Below are positions 8,079 to 16,311 of a stretch of 64,000 nucleotides of DNA, piece after piece. The notes under the pieces are model-generated. The model did not search any database. It saw only the letters and a program-made list of their open reading frames with translations, and was not told the origin of the DNA. A program made the position numbers and the translations under genes. This DNA is from a bacterium (lineage in GTDB: Bacteria > Planctomycetota > JAFGQW01), in the NCBI GenBank assembly GCA_030426805.1, contig JAUHXU010000003.1, positions 310,001-374,000 of the forward strand, written 5' to 3'. Each line of letters opens with the position of its first letter. Position 1 is the first letter of the stretch.

Positions 8079-9905
8079 ATGCCGGGCATCGCTGGAATTC
8101 ACCACTTCGGAGCCGTCGACGAGGCCCAGGTCGGCCGTCGCGTGCAGTCGATGTTGATCGCGATCGACCCGCGTCACGCGGACGGGACGCAGACGGTCGC
8201 CTACGGGCAAGGCGCGGTCGGCCACGCGACGCTGCCCTCGCCGCTGCACGCGCCCGAGGTCGCCGTCGACGGCGAGATCGTCGCGACGGTCGACGGGATC
8301 GTGTTCGGCGACGGCGACCGCTCGTCCGCGCGTCGCGCGATCGACGCCTATCGCGCACACGGGTCGGCGTGCCTGCGCCACCTTCGCGGCCTGTTCTCGC
8401 TCTTCCTCGTCGACCGTGCGCAGGGCCGCGTGATCTTCGGCACCGACTGGCTCGGGCAGCGGCCGCTCTTCTACCGAATCGACGGCGACTCGATCGCGGT
8501 GGCGAGCGAAGCGCGCGCCCTCGTGCATCCGTTCGGGCCGCACGCCGACGTCGACCGCGGCGCGGTCGCCGACTTCCTGACGATGGGAATGCCGCTCGGC
8601 GCAGACACGTTCTTCGAAGGCGTCGCAGCGGTGCCGGGCGGCACGATGGTCGAGGTCCGTCCCGGACGGGCGAAGGTCACGCAGTACTGGCGCCTCGACT
8701 ACGGCGACGCGGCGTCGAAGCGCGACGTCGGCGAGGCGGCGGAAGAACTCGCGGATCTCGTGTCGAACGCGGTGTCGGCGTGTGTGCGCGGCGCACCGGT
8801 CGTCGACGTCCCGCTCGACGGCGACCTCGGGTCGCGCTTGCTCGTCGCCGCGCTCCATGCGGCCTCCGCCCCGATGCGCCTCTACGCGACCGGCGCTCCC
8901 GGCAGCGCCGACGACGCGACTGCCCGCGCGATCGCCGACGCGCTGTCCCTCGACATCGACCGCGCCGACGACCCCGCGCTCCCGGCCGAGCAGTGGCTCC
9001 TCGAAGGCGTCGGCCTCACCGACGGCGCGTGCCCCGCGCTCTCCGCCGACGTGTTGCGCCTCGCGCACCGACTCCCGCCGACCGCGTCCTTGCTCCTCGA
9101 CGCCGCCCATTGCCTCGGCGGTCACCACACCCGCTTCGGCCGGCCGCGTGCGCTCTCCGGCGCGCACTACGCGCCGCGGGCGCGGATCGTCCAGCGCATC
9201 TGCGACGAACCGCTGTTCGACGGACGCGGCGTACTCGCCGACGGCGGCTGGTTCACCGACGACTTCCGGCGCATGGCGCGCACCCGCCTGTCGACGCGAC
9301 TCGCGTGGCTCGGCGCCGAGCTGTTTCCGGGCTACACGAGCGGCTACGACGTGCTCGATCACCTGCATCACACCCACCGGGCACGGGGCGCCGACGCGCA
9401 CCGGATGCGACTGCTCGAGCGCCGCGCGATCGCGATCGCACCGCTGTCCCACCCCTCGCTCGTCGACTTCGCGCAGCGGTTGCCGTCCGTGCACCGCGGG
9501 GAAGACCAGCCCGTCGTCGCGCGCGCGATCGAACGCCTCGCCCCGGCGATCGCCCGGATCCCGCTCGCCCGGACCGGCCAACCGCCGATCGTGGGCCGCG
9601 TGCAACGGATCCTCGGTAGCCGCGGTCGGGCGGTCGACACGGCCGCCCAGTCGAGCCCGCTTCACGACCCCGCCGTTCGCGACTTCCTCGTGGAGGTGCT
9701 CCGGTCCCGCGAGTGCGTGGAGCGCGGCATCTTCGACCCGGCCTTCCTCGAACGCACCGCCGACCGGCTCGAACGCGACCAGCCCGTCCCGACGGCGCCG
9801 CTCGGCCGCGCGATCGCGGTGGAACTCTTCCACCGTCAGCACGCGTCGAGCGCAGCGCCCGAAGCCCCGCGCACGCCGACGTTCACCGCCAGCACACGCG
9901 ACTGA
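8079..9905 (+). CDS. Asparagine-synthetase-like protein lacking both catalytic signatures
   Basis: 608 residues with the overall layout of class-B asparagine synthetases. The N-terminal Ntn-type domain is recognisable from 'TDWLGQRPLFYRIDGDSIAV', 'ASEARAL' and 'EGVAAVPGGTMVEVRPG'; a synthetase-like C-domain follows. The start ATG is set by a purine-rich ribosome site (GAGGGGGAG at about 8067-8075). Active family members begin Met-Cys-Gly-Ile, with Cys2 as glutaminase nucleophile; here the start reads MPGIAG. The ATP-pyrophosphatase motif SGGxDS is replaced by 'LDGDLGSRLL' near 245-252. It is therefore probably not a glutamine-dependent amidotransferase and may be a pseudoenzyme. A run of nine T follows the gene at 9920-9928. 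Confidence 0.75.
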   Translation: MPGIAGIHHFGAVDEAQVGRRVQSMLIAIDPRHADGTQTVAYGQGAVGHATLPSPLHAPEVAVDGEIVATVDGIVFGDGDRSSARRAIDAYRAHGSACLRHLRGLFSLFLVDRAQGRVIFGTDWLGQRPLFYRIDGDSIAVASEARALVHPFGPHADVDRGAVADFLTMGMPLGADTFFEGVAAVPGGTMVEVRPGRAKVTQYWRLDYGDAASKRDVGEAAEELADLVSNAVSACVRGAPVVDVPLDGDLGSRLLVAALHAASAPMRLYATGAPGSADDATARAIADALSLDIDRADDPALPAEQWLLEGVGLTDGACPALSADVLRLAHRLPPTASLLLDAAHCLGGHHTRFGRPRALSGAHYAPRARIVQRICDEPLFDGRGVLADGGWFTDDFRRMARTRLSTRLAWLGAELFPGYTSGYDVLDHLHHTHRARGADAHRMRLLERRAIAIAPLSHPSLVDFAQRLPSVHRGEDQPVVARAIERLAPAIARIPLARTGQPPIVGRVQRILGSRGRAVDTAAQSSPLHDPAVRDFLVEVLRSRECVERGIFDPAFLERTADRLERDQPVPTAPLGRAIAVELFHRQHASSAAPEAPRTPTFTASTRD

Positions 9906-10485
9906 GCGCGAGGATACGCTTTTTTTTTCGGGGATATCGCGAGTCAGTCGCGCCACGCCCGGCGCACGCGAGCCCCGTCGACGAGCGCGGTCTCCGTCCG
10001 TGAAACACACACGATCGGTGCCCCGTACGCAGCCGACGCTGTGCGCCCAAAACCCTTGAAAACAAGGGTTTTCGGGCGATTCGACGCGAACGACTCGTCG
10101 CGACTTCGAGCCCGTCACGTCGACGAGCGGCCCGTGACCGACACGGCACCGCACCACGACGGGGTCCGAAAACCCCTATGTACGTAGGCTGAAACGATCC
10201 TCCGTTTCGCGCGACGCTCGAAAAAAACGAGTTGCCTCGCTGCGGGGCAACCTGTAGGGTTCCGAGCGCGCGGGACCAGGGCGGTACCGCACGCTTCGAG
10301 GCGCGTGCTGAAGCGCGTCTCCAAGACGCTTTGCCAGGGACGCTCTCGTGCAGAAGCGAGAGAGAGCGGACCCTCCGAAAATCGCGACGTTCGACGCCCC
10401 CGTTGCAGCCTGACCCCGCGTCCGGTTCGCTCCGGTCGAGCGCCGCAGGAACCGTTCCGAACTGCTCATCGAAAGGAGCCCCACG
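9906..10485. other. 580-base non-coding leader region upstream of the HU gene
   Basis: I find no supportable gene. The region begins with a T9 run (9920-9928) behind a 4-bp stem too short to call a terminator. It holds several inverted repeats, the strongest listed separately. Others are GTTGCCTCG/TGCGGGGCAAC around 10231-10251 (nine pairs including one G-T, three-base loop), GCGTCT/AGACGC near 10314-10330 and CTCTCG/CGAGAG near 10344-10368. The last three lie just before the HU ribosome site and could form a structured 5' leader. Confidence 0.5.
10044..10078. repeat. Strong inverted repeat (14-bp stem, one bulged base)
   Basis: Left arm CGCCCAAAACCCTT (10044-10057) pairs with right arm AAGGGTTTTCGGGCG (10064-10078) except for one extra C at 10073; the loop is GAAAAC. 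No T-tract follows on either strand, so it is not a standard intrinsic terminator. It lies between the asparagine-synthetase-like gene and HU and may be a regulatory or transcript-end structure. Confidence 0.7.
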
Positions 10486-10854
10486 ATGGCCCGAGCGAAA
10501 GCCAAGACCGCGAAGAAACGCCCCGCAAAGAAGGCGACCAAGGCCGCCCCGAAGGCGCGCACCAAGAGCCAGATCCTCTCCGACCTCGCCGAGAAGACCG
10601 AGCTCGCCAAGCGCGACGTCGCCGCCGTCTTCGACGAGATGGCCGGCCTGATTAAGAAGGACCTGTCGCGTCGCGGCCCGGGCACGTTCACGGTCCCCGG
10701 CCTGCTGAAGCTCCGCGTCGTCCGCAAGCCGGCGACCCGCGCGCGCAAGGGCATCAACCCGTTCACGGGTGAGGAGATGATGTTCAAGGCGAAGCCCGCC
10801 CGCAACGTCGTCAAGGCGACCGCCTTGAAGGGTCTCAAGGACCTCGTCAGCTAA
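10486..10854 (+). CDS. HU-family DNA-binding protein with Lys/Ala-rich N-terminal tail
   Basis: 122 residues. Residues about 1-30 are a basic Lys/Ala/Arg tail, resembling the histone H1-like tails attached to HU in some bacteria. Residues about 28-122 are the HU/IHF fold: 'SQILSDLAEKTELAKRDVAA' opens the dimerisation helices and 'RNVVKATALKGLKDLVS' closes it. The 'RRGPGTFTVPGLLKLRVVRK' segment and 'KGINPFTGEEMMFKAKPARN' match the DNA-binding arm. It bends and compacts DNA as a dimer. A very good ribosome site (GAAAGGAG, 10471-10478) fixes the ATG. The long structured upstream region suggests post-transcriptional control. Confidence 0.93.
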   Translation: MARAKAKTAKKRPAKKATKAAPKARTKSQILSDLAEKTELAKRDVAAVFDEMAGLIKKDLSRRGPGTFTVPGLLKLRVVRKPATRARKGINPFTGEEMMFKAKPARNVVKATALKGLKDLVS

Positions 10855-10892
10855 CGAAGCCGACGATCCGGGGAGAGGCACCGGCGCGCGTA

Positions 10893-11060
10893 CGGTGGGG
10901 GCATGACAGCCCCTGCTTCGCTTACAGAGGCGTCCCGTCGCGAGCAGCGACGGGGCGACCGAAAGCGACGCGCCGGGCCGCGGTTCGGCTGAGCGCAGTG
11001 CGCTTGCGCGCGAATGTGCTCGCGCCTATGCGCTCAGCAGGGGCTGTCACGCCCCCACCG
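10893..11060. repeat. 168-bp palindromic element with internal hairpins
   Basis: Terminal arms 10893-10917 and 11036-11060 are inverted copies of each other (24 of 25 positions). The interior folds further: a 10-bp stem 10931-10940/10948-10957, and an arm 10991-10997/11029-11035 that encloses a 6-bp stem 11008-11013/11020-11025. No coding frame is supported, and no clear flanking target duplication is visible. It fills the gap between the convergent HU and isomerase-like genes. It could be a MITE/REPIN-like element, a bidirectional transcript-end structure or a structured RNA. Confidence 0.65.
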
Positions 11061-11136
11061 GATGCGCGGGTCTCTTCCCGAACAACGGCCTCGTCACCCG
11101 GCGAGGTCTGAGACTTCTGCGTCGCTCGAGGGGAAG

Positions 11137-12801
11137 CTAGCCCTGCAAGGGGTGGCCGTCGCGGGTGGTGCCGCAGAGGTGGACTCGGAGGCCGAGGCGG
11201 TGGGCGAGGCTCGCCTTCGCCGCGACGAGTCGATCCGCCGAATCCGCCGTCGTCGCGTAGGCGACGTTGACGTGGTTCGCGCGATGCTTCGCCATCATCG
11301 CATCGCGATCGACGCCGTAGGTGACGGCGTGCATGATCGGCCACTGGGGCGTGGTTTCGCGCCAGCGACGGTCGGTCTCGTCGGCCGGTAGCGCAACGAC
11401 CTTGCCGCGACCGACGTCCATCCACAGCGCATCGTCCTCGACGTAGATGCGCGACCAGACGATCTCACCCGGGCGGCTCACGCCCTTGAGCGTCCCGCCG
11501 CCGCGCCGGAAGTAGACCGGTGGTTGGCGTTCGCTCGACGCGCCGCGATACCCGTCGATGAAGTGCGCCGGCGGAGCGGCTCCGCTGATGAGCCAGACCC
11601 AGACCCAGTCGTCGACGCTCCCCGACCGGTCGACGTCGCCCCAGCGAAGATCGTGCAGCGTCGTCTCGGGCGGCTCGCCGAATGCCCGCCAAACGCGATT
11701 CGTCAGCAACGCGTCGAGACCGGCGCATTCGTCGACCTCGTTGAAGTGCGGCAGCGGCTGCCCGTCGAAGAGGACGCGTGATCCGTCGCGGGAGCGGACC
11801 GGCGGGCGATCGCGGTTGTTGAGCAGCCCCTCCGCGAGGTCGGATGCCGGCGCGAGGTCCTTGAGCCCCTGCTGGTACTGGATCCCGATCGCGTCGCAGC
11901 CGAAGTCGTCGGCGATCCGCACGGCGGCGACATACATCTTCAACTGCTCGCGAATCTGATCGTCGGTCAGATCGGTGGCCGGGTCGTCCCCGACGACGAA
12001 GCGCATTCCGGCCTCATCCAGCCACGCCCGCGCGGCGTCGGCGTCGGCATCGGCGGTCGCACACATCTCGGCGTAGAGCGCCGACTGGCTCAGCCGCTCC
12101 TTGAAGACGCCGGTCGGGTGCAGGAGGTGGTCCGGGATGATCGCGTTGAACATCCCCATGCAGCCCTCGTCGAAGACCCCGAGGATCGCGCGGCGCCGGG
12201 ACAGATCGTCCGCCAGCGCATCGGCGACGCGCGCGGCCTCGGCCGGCACGCACGTCGGATCGAACGGGACCGCGTGCGACGTGTCGTACGGGATCGCGCC
12301 CGTCGCGAGCCAGGTCGCGAGACGATCGCGGAAGACCGGCGCGGCGAAGTCCTCGCCCCACAGCGATGAGTACCGGACGCCGGCCTTCGCGAGCGACCCG
12401 TTGAGGTTCAGCGCGCCGACGAGCCCCGGCCACGCACCCGACCAGTTCGCGAGCGTCAGGATCGGCCCGCGATGCGCGATCAAACCGGCCAACACATGGT
12501 GCGAGTACTGCCAGACGGCCTCGGCGACGACGAGTGGCGCGTCGCGATCGATCGTCGCGAAGACGTCCATCCCCTCGCGCTGAGACGCGATGAACCCGTG
12601 GCCGGCGCCCGGGCGCTCGTCGTGCGCACGGACGAGCCGCCAGCCGGCCGCCTCGAACGCGGCGGCGGCCTCGCGCTCCATCGCCTGCTGCGCCGGCCAG
12701 CACGCGCGGTTCGCGTCGAGTCGGAGGTCTCCACTCGCGACGAGCAGCGCCGTATTCGGCGCGACACGCGGCGGTTCGTCGATCGCCGGAAGGTCGGGCA
12801 T
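11137..12801 (-). CDS. L-fucose/arabinose isomerase-like protein
   Basis: 554 residues. The sequence fits the sugar isomerase superfamily of FucI and AraA: '[20 protein letters not shown]' and '[15 protein letters not shown]' in the middle, '[14 protein letters not shown]' and '[18 protein letters not shown]' in the C-terminal half, and '[20 protein letters not shown]' near the end. Such enzymes interconvert aldoses and ketoses with a metal ion. I cannot name the metal ligands with confidence. ATG at 12801 is chosen over an upstream TTG because AAGGA lies seven bases before it. A sugar importer at 4501-7965 could supply a substrate; this link is inference. Confidence 0.7.
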   Translation of the reverse strand: MPDLPAIDEPPRVAPNTALLVASGDLRLDANRACWPAQQAMEREAAAAFEAAGWRLVRAHDERPGAGHGFIASQREGMDVFATIDRDAPLVVAEAVWQYSHHVLAGLIAHRGPILTLANWSGAWPGLVGALNLNGSLAKAGVRYSSLWGEDFAAPVFRDRLATWLATGAIPYDTSHAVPFDPTCVPAEAARVADALADDLSRRRAILGVFDEGCMGMFNAIIPDHLLHPTGVFKERLSQSALYAEMCATADADADAARAWLDEAGMRFVVGDDPATDLTDDQIREQLKMYVAAVRIADDFGCDAIGIQYQQGLKDLAPASDLAEGLLNNRDRPPVRSRDGSRVLFDGQPLPHFNEVDECAGLDALLTNRVWRAFGEPPETTLHDLRWGDVDRSGSVDDWVWVWLISGAAPPAHFIDGYRGASSERQPPVYFRRGGGTLKGVSRPGEIVWSRIYVEDDALWMDVGRGKVVALPADETDRRWRETTPQWPIMHAVTYGVDRDAMMAKHRANHVNVAYATTADSADRLVAAKASLAHRLGLRVHLCGTTRDGHPLQG

Positions 12802-12829
12802 CGGTTGGTCCTTCGCACCGGTCAAGCGC

Positions 12830-12835
12830 TACAAT
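12830..12835 (+). promoter_or_regulatory. Candidate -10 element between divergent genes
   Basis: TACAAT on the plus strand (its complement offers TATTGT one base along on the minus strand) lies in the 110-base gap between the isomerase-like gene and the GT4 gene. It could serve the glycosyltransferase operon. No convincing -35 element is visible. Confidence 0.25.
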
Positions 12836-12926
12836 AAAGGTTGTATCGCCAACGGCCCGAGGATACGAACTGGAGCCGTCGTCGAAAAGCGCGTCGCCGA
12901 GGAGAACGCCCATCAAGATCCGCTAC

Positions 12927-15350
12927 GTGACTGCCGGCTACCTGCCCGCGAGTGTCGGCGGCACGCAGGTGCACATCCGGTCGCTCGTGCGCGCGTTCGA
13001 AGGCGATCACGACGTGCGCATCCTGTGTCGGACGTCGGACCCCGAGGACGAGGAGTACGGGCTCCGCCACTACACCCACGACGGGATTCGCGTCGACACG
13101 ATCAACAACACGTTCCGCGACGCGCGCGACTTCTCCTACCTCTACGCGGCACCCGGCGTGGACCGTGCGTTCGCCCGGCTGCTGGACGACTGGCCACCGG
13201 ACCTCGTGCACGTCCACCATCTGACGTGCCTGAGCACGGGCATGCTCGACGAACTCGCGCGACGCGGGATTCCGACCGTGATGACGTTGCACGACTTCTG
13301 GATGGTCTGTCCGCGCGGGCAGCGCGTGGACACCGACGGGGACTTCCAGGATCCGATCGACCGCGACCACTGCCTCGACTGCATGCGGCGAACCTGGCCG
13401 GGGTTCTTCCCGGACCCGGCCCACCCGGTCGGCGACCGCGCGGCGCGGGAGGTGATCGCCGCGTGGGACGACGAGATCCTCCGCCGCCTTCGCCGCGTCG
13501 ATCGCATCATCGTGCCGTCGCGAACCTACGCGGCATTCTTCGCCGACTGGGGCCTCGACGCCGACCGCATCGACGTGATCGAACACGGCCTCGAGCGCGA
13601 CGGTTTCGCGGACGTCGCGAGGACCGAGCCGGCCGACGGCAAGCTGCGCGTCGGCGTGCTCGGCACCGTGATCCCGTCGAAGGGCGTCCACGTCCTGCTC
13701 GAAGCGGCCGCCGGCCTCGGGGACGCGATCGCACTCCACGTCCACGGCGAGTTCGTCCCCTATCACGAGGACGACGGCTACCGTGCCCGCCTCGAGGCCG
13801 CGATCCCCGACGACGTCGAGACGACCCTGCACGGCCGATACGAGCCGAGCCGCGTGCCGGAGATCCTCGCGAACCTCGACGTGCTGGTCGTCCCGTCGAC
13901 GTGGCACGAGGCATTCGGCATCACGCTGCGCGAGGGGTTTCTCGCCGGCCTGCCCGTCATCGCTGCAGATCACGGCGGTCTCGGGGAAGCGATCGCCGAC
14001 GGGCGCGGCGTCGGCTTTCGCCCCGGCGACGCGGCCGACCTGCGCGCGAAGCTCGAAGCGCTGATCGCCGATCCGCAGTTGCGCGAACGCGTGCGTGGTC
14101 GGACCGAGTGGGTTCGTGACGTCGCTGCAATGGCCGACGACACGATGGCGACCTACGAAGCGGCACGCGCCGCCGCCGCCGAAACGCCCGCATCGCCGGA
14201 CGACGCCTTTCGCGAGCCGTTCGCAGCCGCGGTCGAATCCGTGACCGCGCGATCCCGCGCCGACCTCCTGCGCGCGGCGGCCGACGGCCTTCGCGCCGTG
14301 ACGACCCGCCTCGGCGTCGAGGTCGACGTCGCGTCCCTGCTCGCCGCCTTGCCGCAGAACTCGTGGCCGGTGCGCGACGCGTATGCGACGCACCGCACGG
14401 AAGCCGGGTGGCTGCGCGACCAGTGCAACGCCCTCGAGGAGGAGATCCGCGCGCTGCGGCAGACGATCGCGTTGCGCGACGAGACGATCGCGTCGAGCAC
14501 CGCGGAGCTGCGGTATCACCGCGAGGAGGCCGAGCGGCGCTCGGAGACGATCGCATCGCTCGAACGCGACGCCGAGGAACACCGGGCGGCGTCCGACCGC
14601 GAACGGGCGCACCACGCCGAGACCGTCGAAGCCCTTCGCGCCGAACACGACGCGGCGCTCGCGCGCGTTCGCGACGAACTCGAACGCGAGGCCGACCGTA
14701 CGACGCGTGTCCTCCGTGACGAGGTCGGGGCGCTCACGACCGAGGGCGAACGGCGTGCCGAGCAGATCCGCGCGCTCGAACGCGAAAACGCTCGACTCGC
14801 CGCCGACCGGGCGGCCGACATCGAGGCAGAGGTCAAACGGTGCACCGACGCGCTCCGCGACGAGATCGAGGCCCACATCGCCGAGGGCGAGCGGCGTGCC
14901 GAGCAGATCCGTGCACTCGAACGCGAGAGCGAGCGACTGACACGTGACCTCAACGCCGAGATCGACGCACAGAAGGCCGAGAGCGAACGGCGCGGCGAAT
15001 CGATCGAAGCGCTCCGCGCGCAAGTCGAACGCGTCGAGGGGGAACTGACGGCGCAGCTCGACGGGCTCACCCGCGAGCGCGACAGCTTGCGCGCCGACTT
15101 TGCGAAAGCCTGCGACGCGCTCGATGCCGCCGCCGAGGCGAAGGCCGAATCCGACCGCGCGATGACGCGCATCGAGGCGCATGCGCGCGACCTCGACGCG
15201 CGACTCGGCGAGGCCCTCGCCCACGCCGACGCACTCCGTTCCGAACACGACGCCTGCCGCGACTTGCTGCGCGCCATCGCCGCATCCCGTGCCGCCCGAC
15301 TGACGCTCCGCGGCGAGTTGGGCCGACGACTGAAGGACTACCGATCATGA
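12927..15350 (+). CDS. GT4 glycosyltransferase fused to a long coiled coil
   Basis: 807 residues from GTG. Residues 1-400 form a GT-B glycosyltransferase of family 4: 'GYLPASVGGTQVHIRSLVRA' is the N-terminal nucleotide-fold loop, 'RVGVLGTVIPSKGVHVLLEA' opens the second domain, and 'VVPSTWHEAFGITLREGFLA' carries the E-x7-E donor-binding motif. Residues about 490-790 are a long Glu/Arg/Ala-rich coiled coil with internal repeats. The family usually starts MKIRYVTAGY. Here those codons are present upstream, but the first is ATC at 12912, placed seven bases after GAGGAG, so initiation at ATC is possible. Its stop overlaps the next gene (ATGA). Confidence 0.88.
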   Translation: MTAGYLPASVGGTQVHIRSLVRAFEGDHDVRILCRTSDPEDEEYGLRHYTHDGIRVDTINNTFRDARDFSYLYAAPGVDRAFARLLDDWPPDLVHVHHLTCLSTGMLDELARRGIPTVMTLHDFWMVCPRGQRVDTDGDFQDPIDRDHCLDCMRRTWPGFFPDPAHPVGDRAAREVIAAWDDEILRRLRRVDRIIVPSRTYAAFFADWGLDADRIDVIEHGLERDGFADVARTEPADGKLRVGVLGTVIPSKGVHVLLEAAAGLGDAIALHVHGEFVPYHEDDGYRARLEAAIPDDVETTLHGRYEPSRVPEILANLDVLVVPSTWHEAFGITLREGFLAGLPVIAADHGGLGEAIADGRGVGFRPGDAADLRAKLEALIADPQLRERVRGRTEWVRDVAAMADDTMATYEAARAAAAETPASPDDAFREPFAAAVESVTARSRADLLRAAADGLRAVTTRLGVEVDVASLLAALPQNSWPVRDAYATHRTEAGWLRDQCNALEEEIRALRQTIALRDETIASSTAELRYHREEAERRSETIASLERDAEEHRAASDRERAHHAETVEALRAEHDAALARVRDELEREADRTTRVLRDEVGALTTEGERRAEQIRALERENARLAADRAADIEAEVKRCTDALRDEIEAHIAEGERRAEQIRALERESERLTRDLNAEIDAQKAESERRGESIEALRAQVERVEGELTAQLDGLTRERDSLRADFAKACDALDAAAEAKAESDRAMTRIEAHARDLDARLGEALAHADALRSEHDACRDLLRAIAASRAARLTLRGELGRRLKDYRS

Positions 15351-16291
15351 CCGACATCGCGGTGATCATTCCCTCGTTCGAGGGCGCGCCCCTGCTGCGC
15401 AAGTTCCTGCCGCCGCTGTTCGACGCGCTCGATCGGTGCCCGGGTGACCATCAGGTCATCGTCGTCGACAACGCGAGCAGCGACGAGACGCCGCGCTTGC
15501 TGGCCGAGCAGTTCCCGCGCGTCACCGCCCATCGCCTCGACGAGAACCGGGGCTTCTCGACCGCGGTGAACGATGGGCTCGCGCTCGTCGACCGGCCGTG
15601 GACGCTGAGCCTGAACAACGACATCCACGTCGAGGCAGACTTCCTCGCACCGCTGCTCGCCGCGACCGACGACGACAACTTGTTCAGCGTCGTGCCACGG
15701 ATCCTGCTGCCGGCATACGGCGGCGCCGTCGAGTCGGTGGTCGACGCCGAGTTCCGCGACGGCTTCATCCAGTTCGTGCAACCGGGTCTCGAGGCCGCCG
15801 GGCCGAGTCAAGACGAGCCGCGCACGATCTTCTTCGGCGTCGGCGGCTGCACGCTCTACCACACCGAGCGGCTGCGCACGCTCGGCGGCTTCGATGCGGA
15901 CTACTACCCGTTCTACTGGGAAGACATCGATCTCGGCTATCGTGCGTGGCGCCACGGATGGGCGGTGCGCTACGAGCCCGAGAGCGTCGTGCATCACCGG
16001 CATCGCGGCACGATCAGCCGGCGATACGAAGATCGCCAGATCCAACTCGCACTGCTGAAGAACCAGCTGCTCTTCCACTGGAAGAACATCCACGATCCCG
16101 ACCTGCTTCGCCGTCACATCGAAGGGGTCGCACTCCGCGTGCTCGCCGACGACGCACGCGCCGATCGGCTGTTCCTCGAGGCACTCGTACTCGCCCTCGA
16201 CGACGCGGACACGATGCTCGCCAAGCGGGGCGTCGAAGCCGACCTGACCGGGGTCGTGCCGATCCGCGAACGCGATACCACCGACGCCTAA
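15347..16291 (+). CDS. GT2 family glycosyltransferase
   Basis: 314 residues with a GT-A fold. 'IAVIIPSFEGAPLLRKFLPP' at the N-terminus, 'VIVVDNASSDETPRLLAEQF', 'DENRGFSTAVNDGLA', and the metal-binding 'LSLNNDIHVE' in place of DxD. The acceptor region 'LGGFDADYYPFYWEDIDLGY' contains the family ED(V/I)DL motif and the catalytic-base Asp. It resembles rhamnosyl- or other surface-glycan transferases. It is coupled by an ATGA overlap to the preceding GT4 gene, so both probably act on one glycan. A weak hairpin (ATCGG/CCGAT, 16292-16309) separates it from the convergent deacetylase gene. Confidence 0.92.
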   Translation: MTDIAVIIPSFEGAPLLRKFLPPLFDALDRCPGDHQVIVVDNASSDETPRLLAEQFPRVTAHRLDENRGFSTAVNDGLALVDRPWTLSLNNDIHVEADFLAPLLAATDDDNLFSVVPRILLPAYGGAVESVVDAEFRDGFIQFVQPGLEAAGPSQDEPRTIFFGVGGCTLYHTERLRTLGGFDADYYPFYWEDIDLGYRAWRHGWAVRYEPESVVHHRHRGTISRRYEDRQIQLALLKNQLLFHWKNIHDPDLLRRHIEGVALRVLADDARADRLFLEALVLALDDADTMLAKRGVEADLTGVVPIRERDTTDA

Positions 16292-16311
16292 TCGGCGAGC
16301 AAACCGATCCG

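Noticed and set aside
9905..9928. Intrinsic terminator with T9 after the asparagine-synthetase-like gene
   Set aside because: The only stem before the T-run is 4 bp (AGCG/CGCT); too weak to call, so it is only mentioned in the region note.
12822..15248. 808-codon open frame on the minus strand opposite the GT4 gene
   Set aside because: It mirrors the GT4 codon pattern, has biased Arg/Val/Asp composition and no family motif; a high-G+C shadow.
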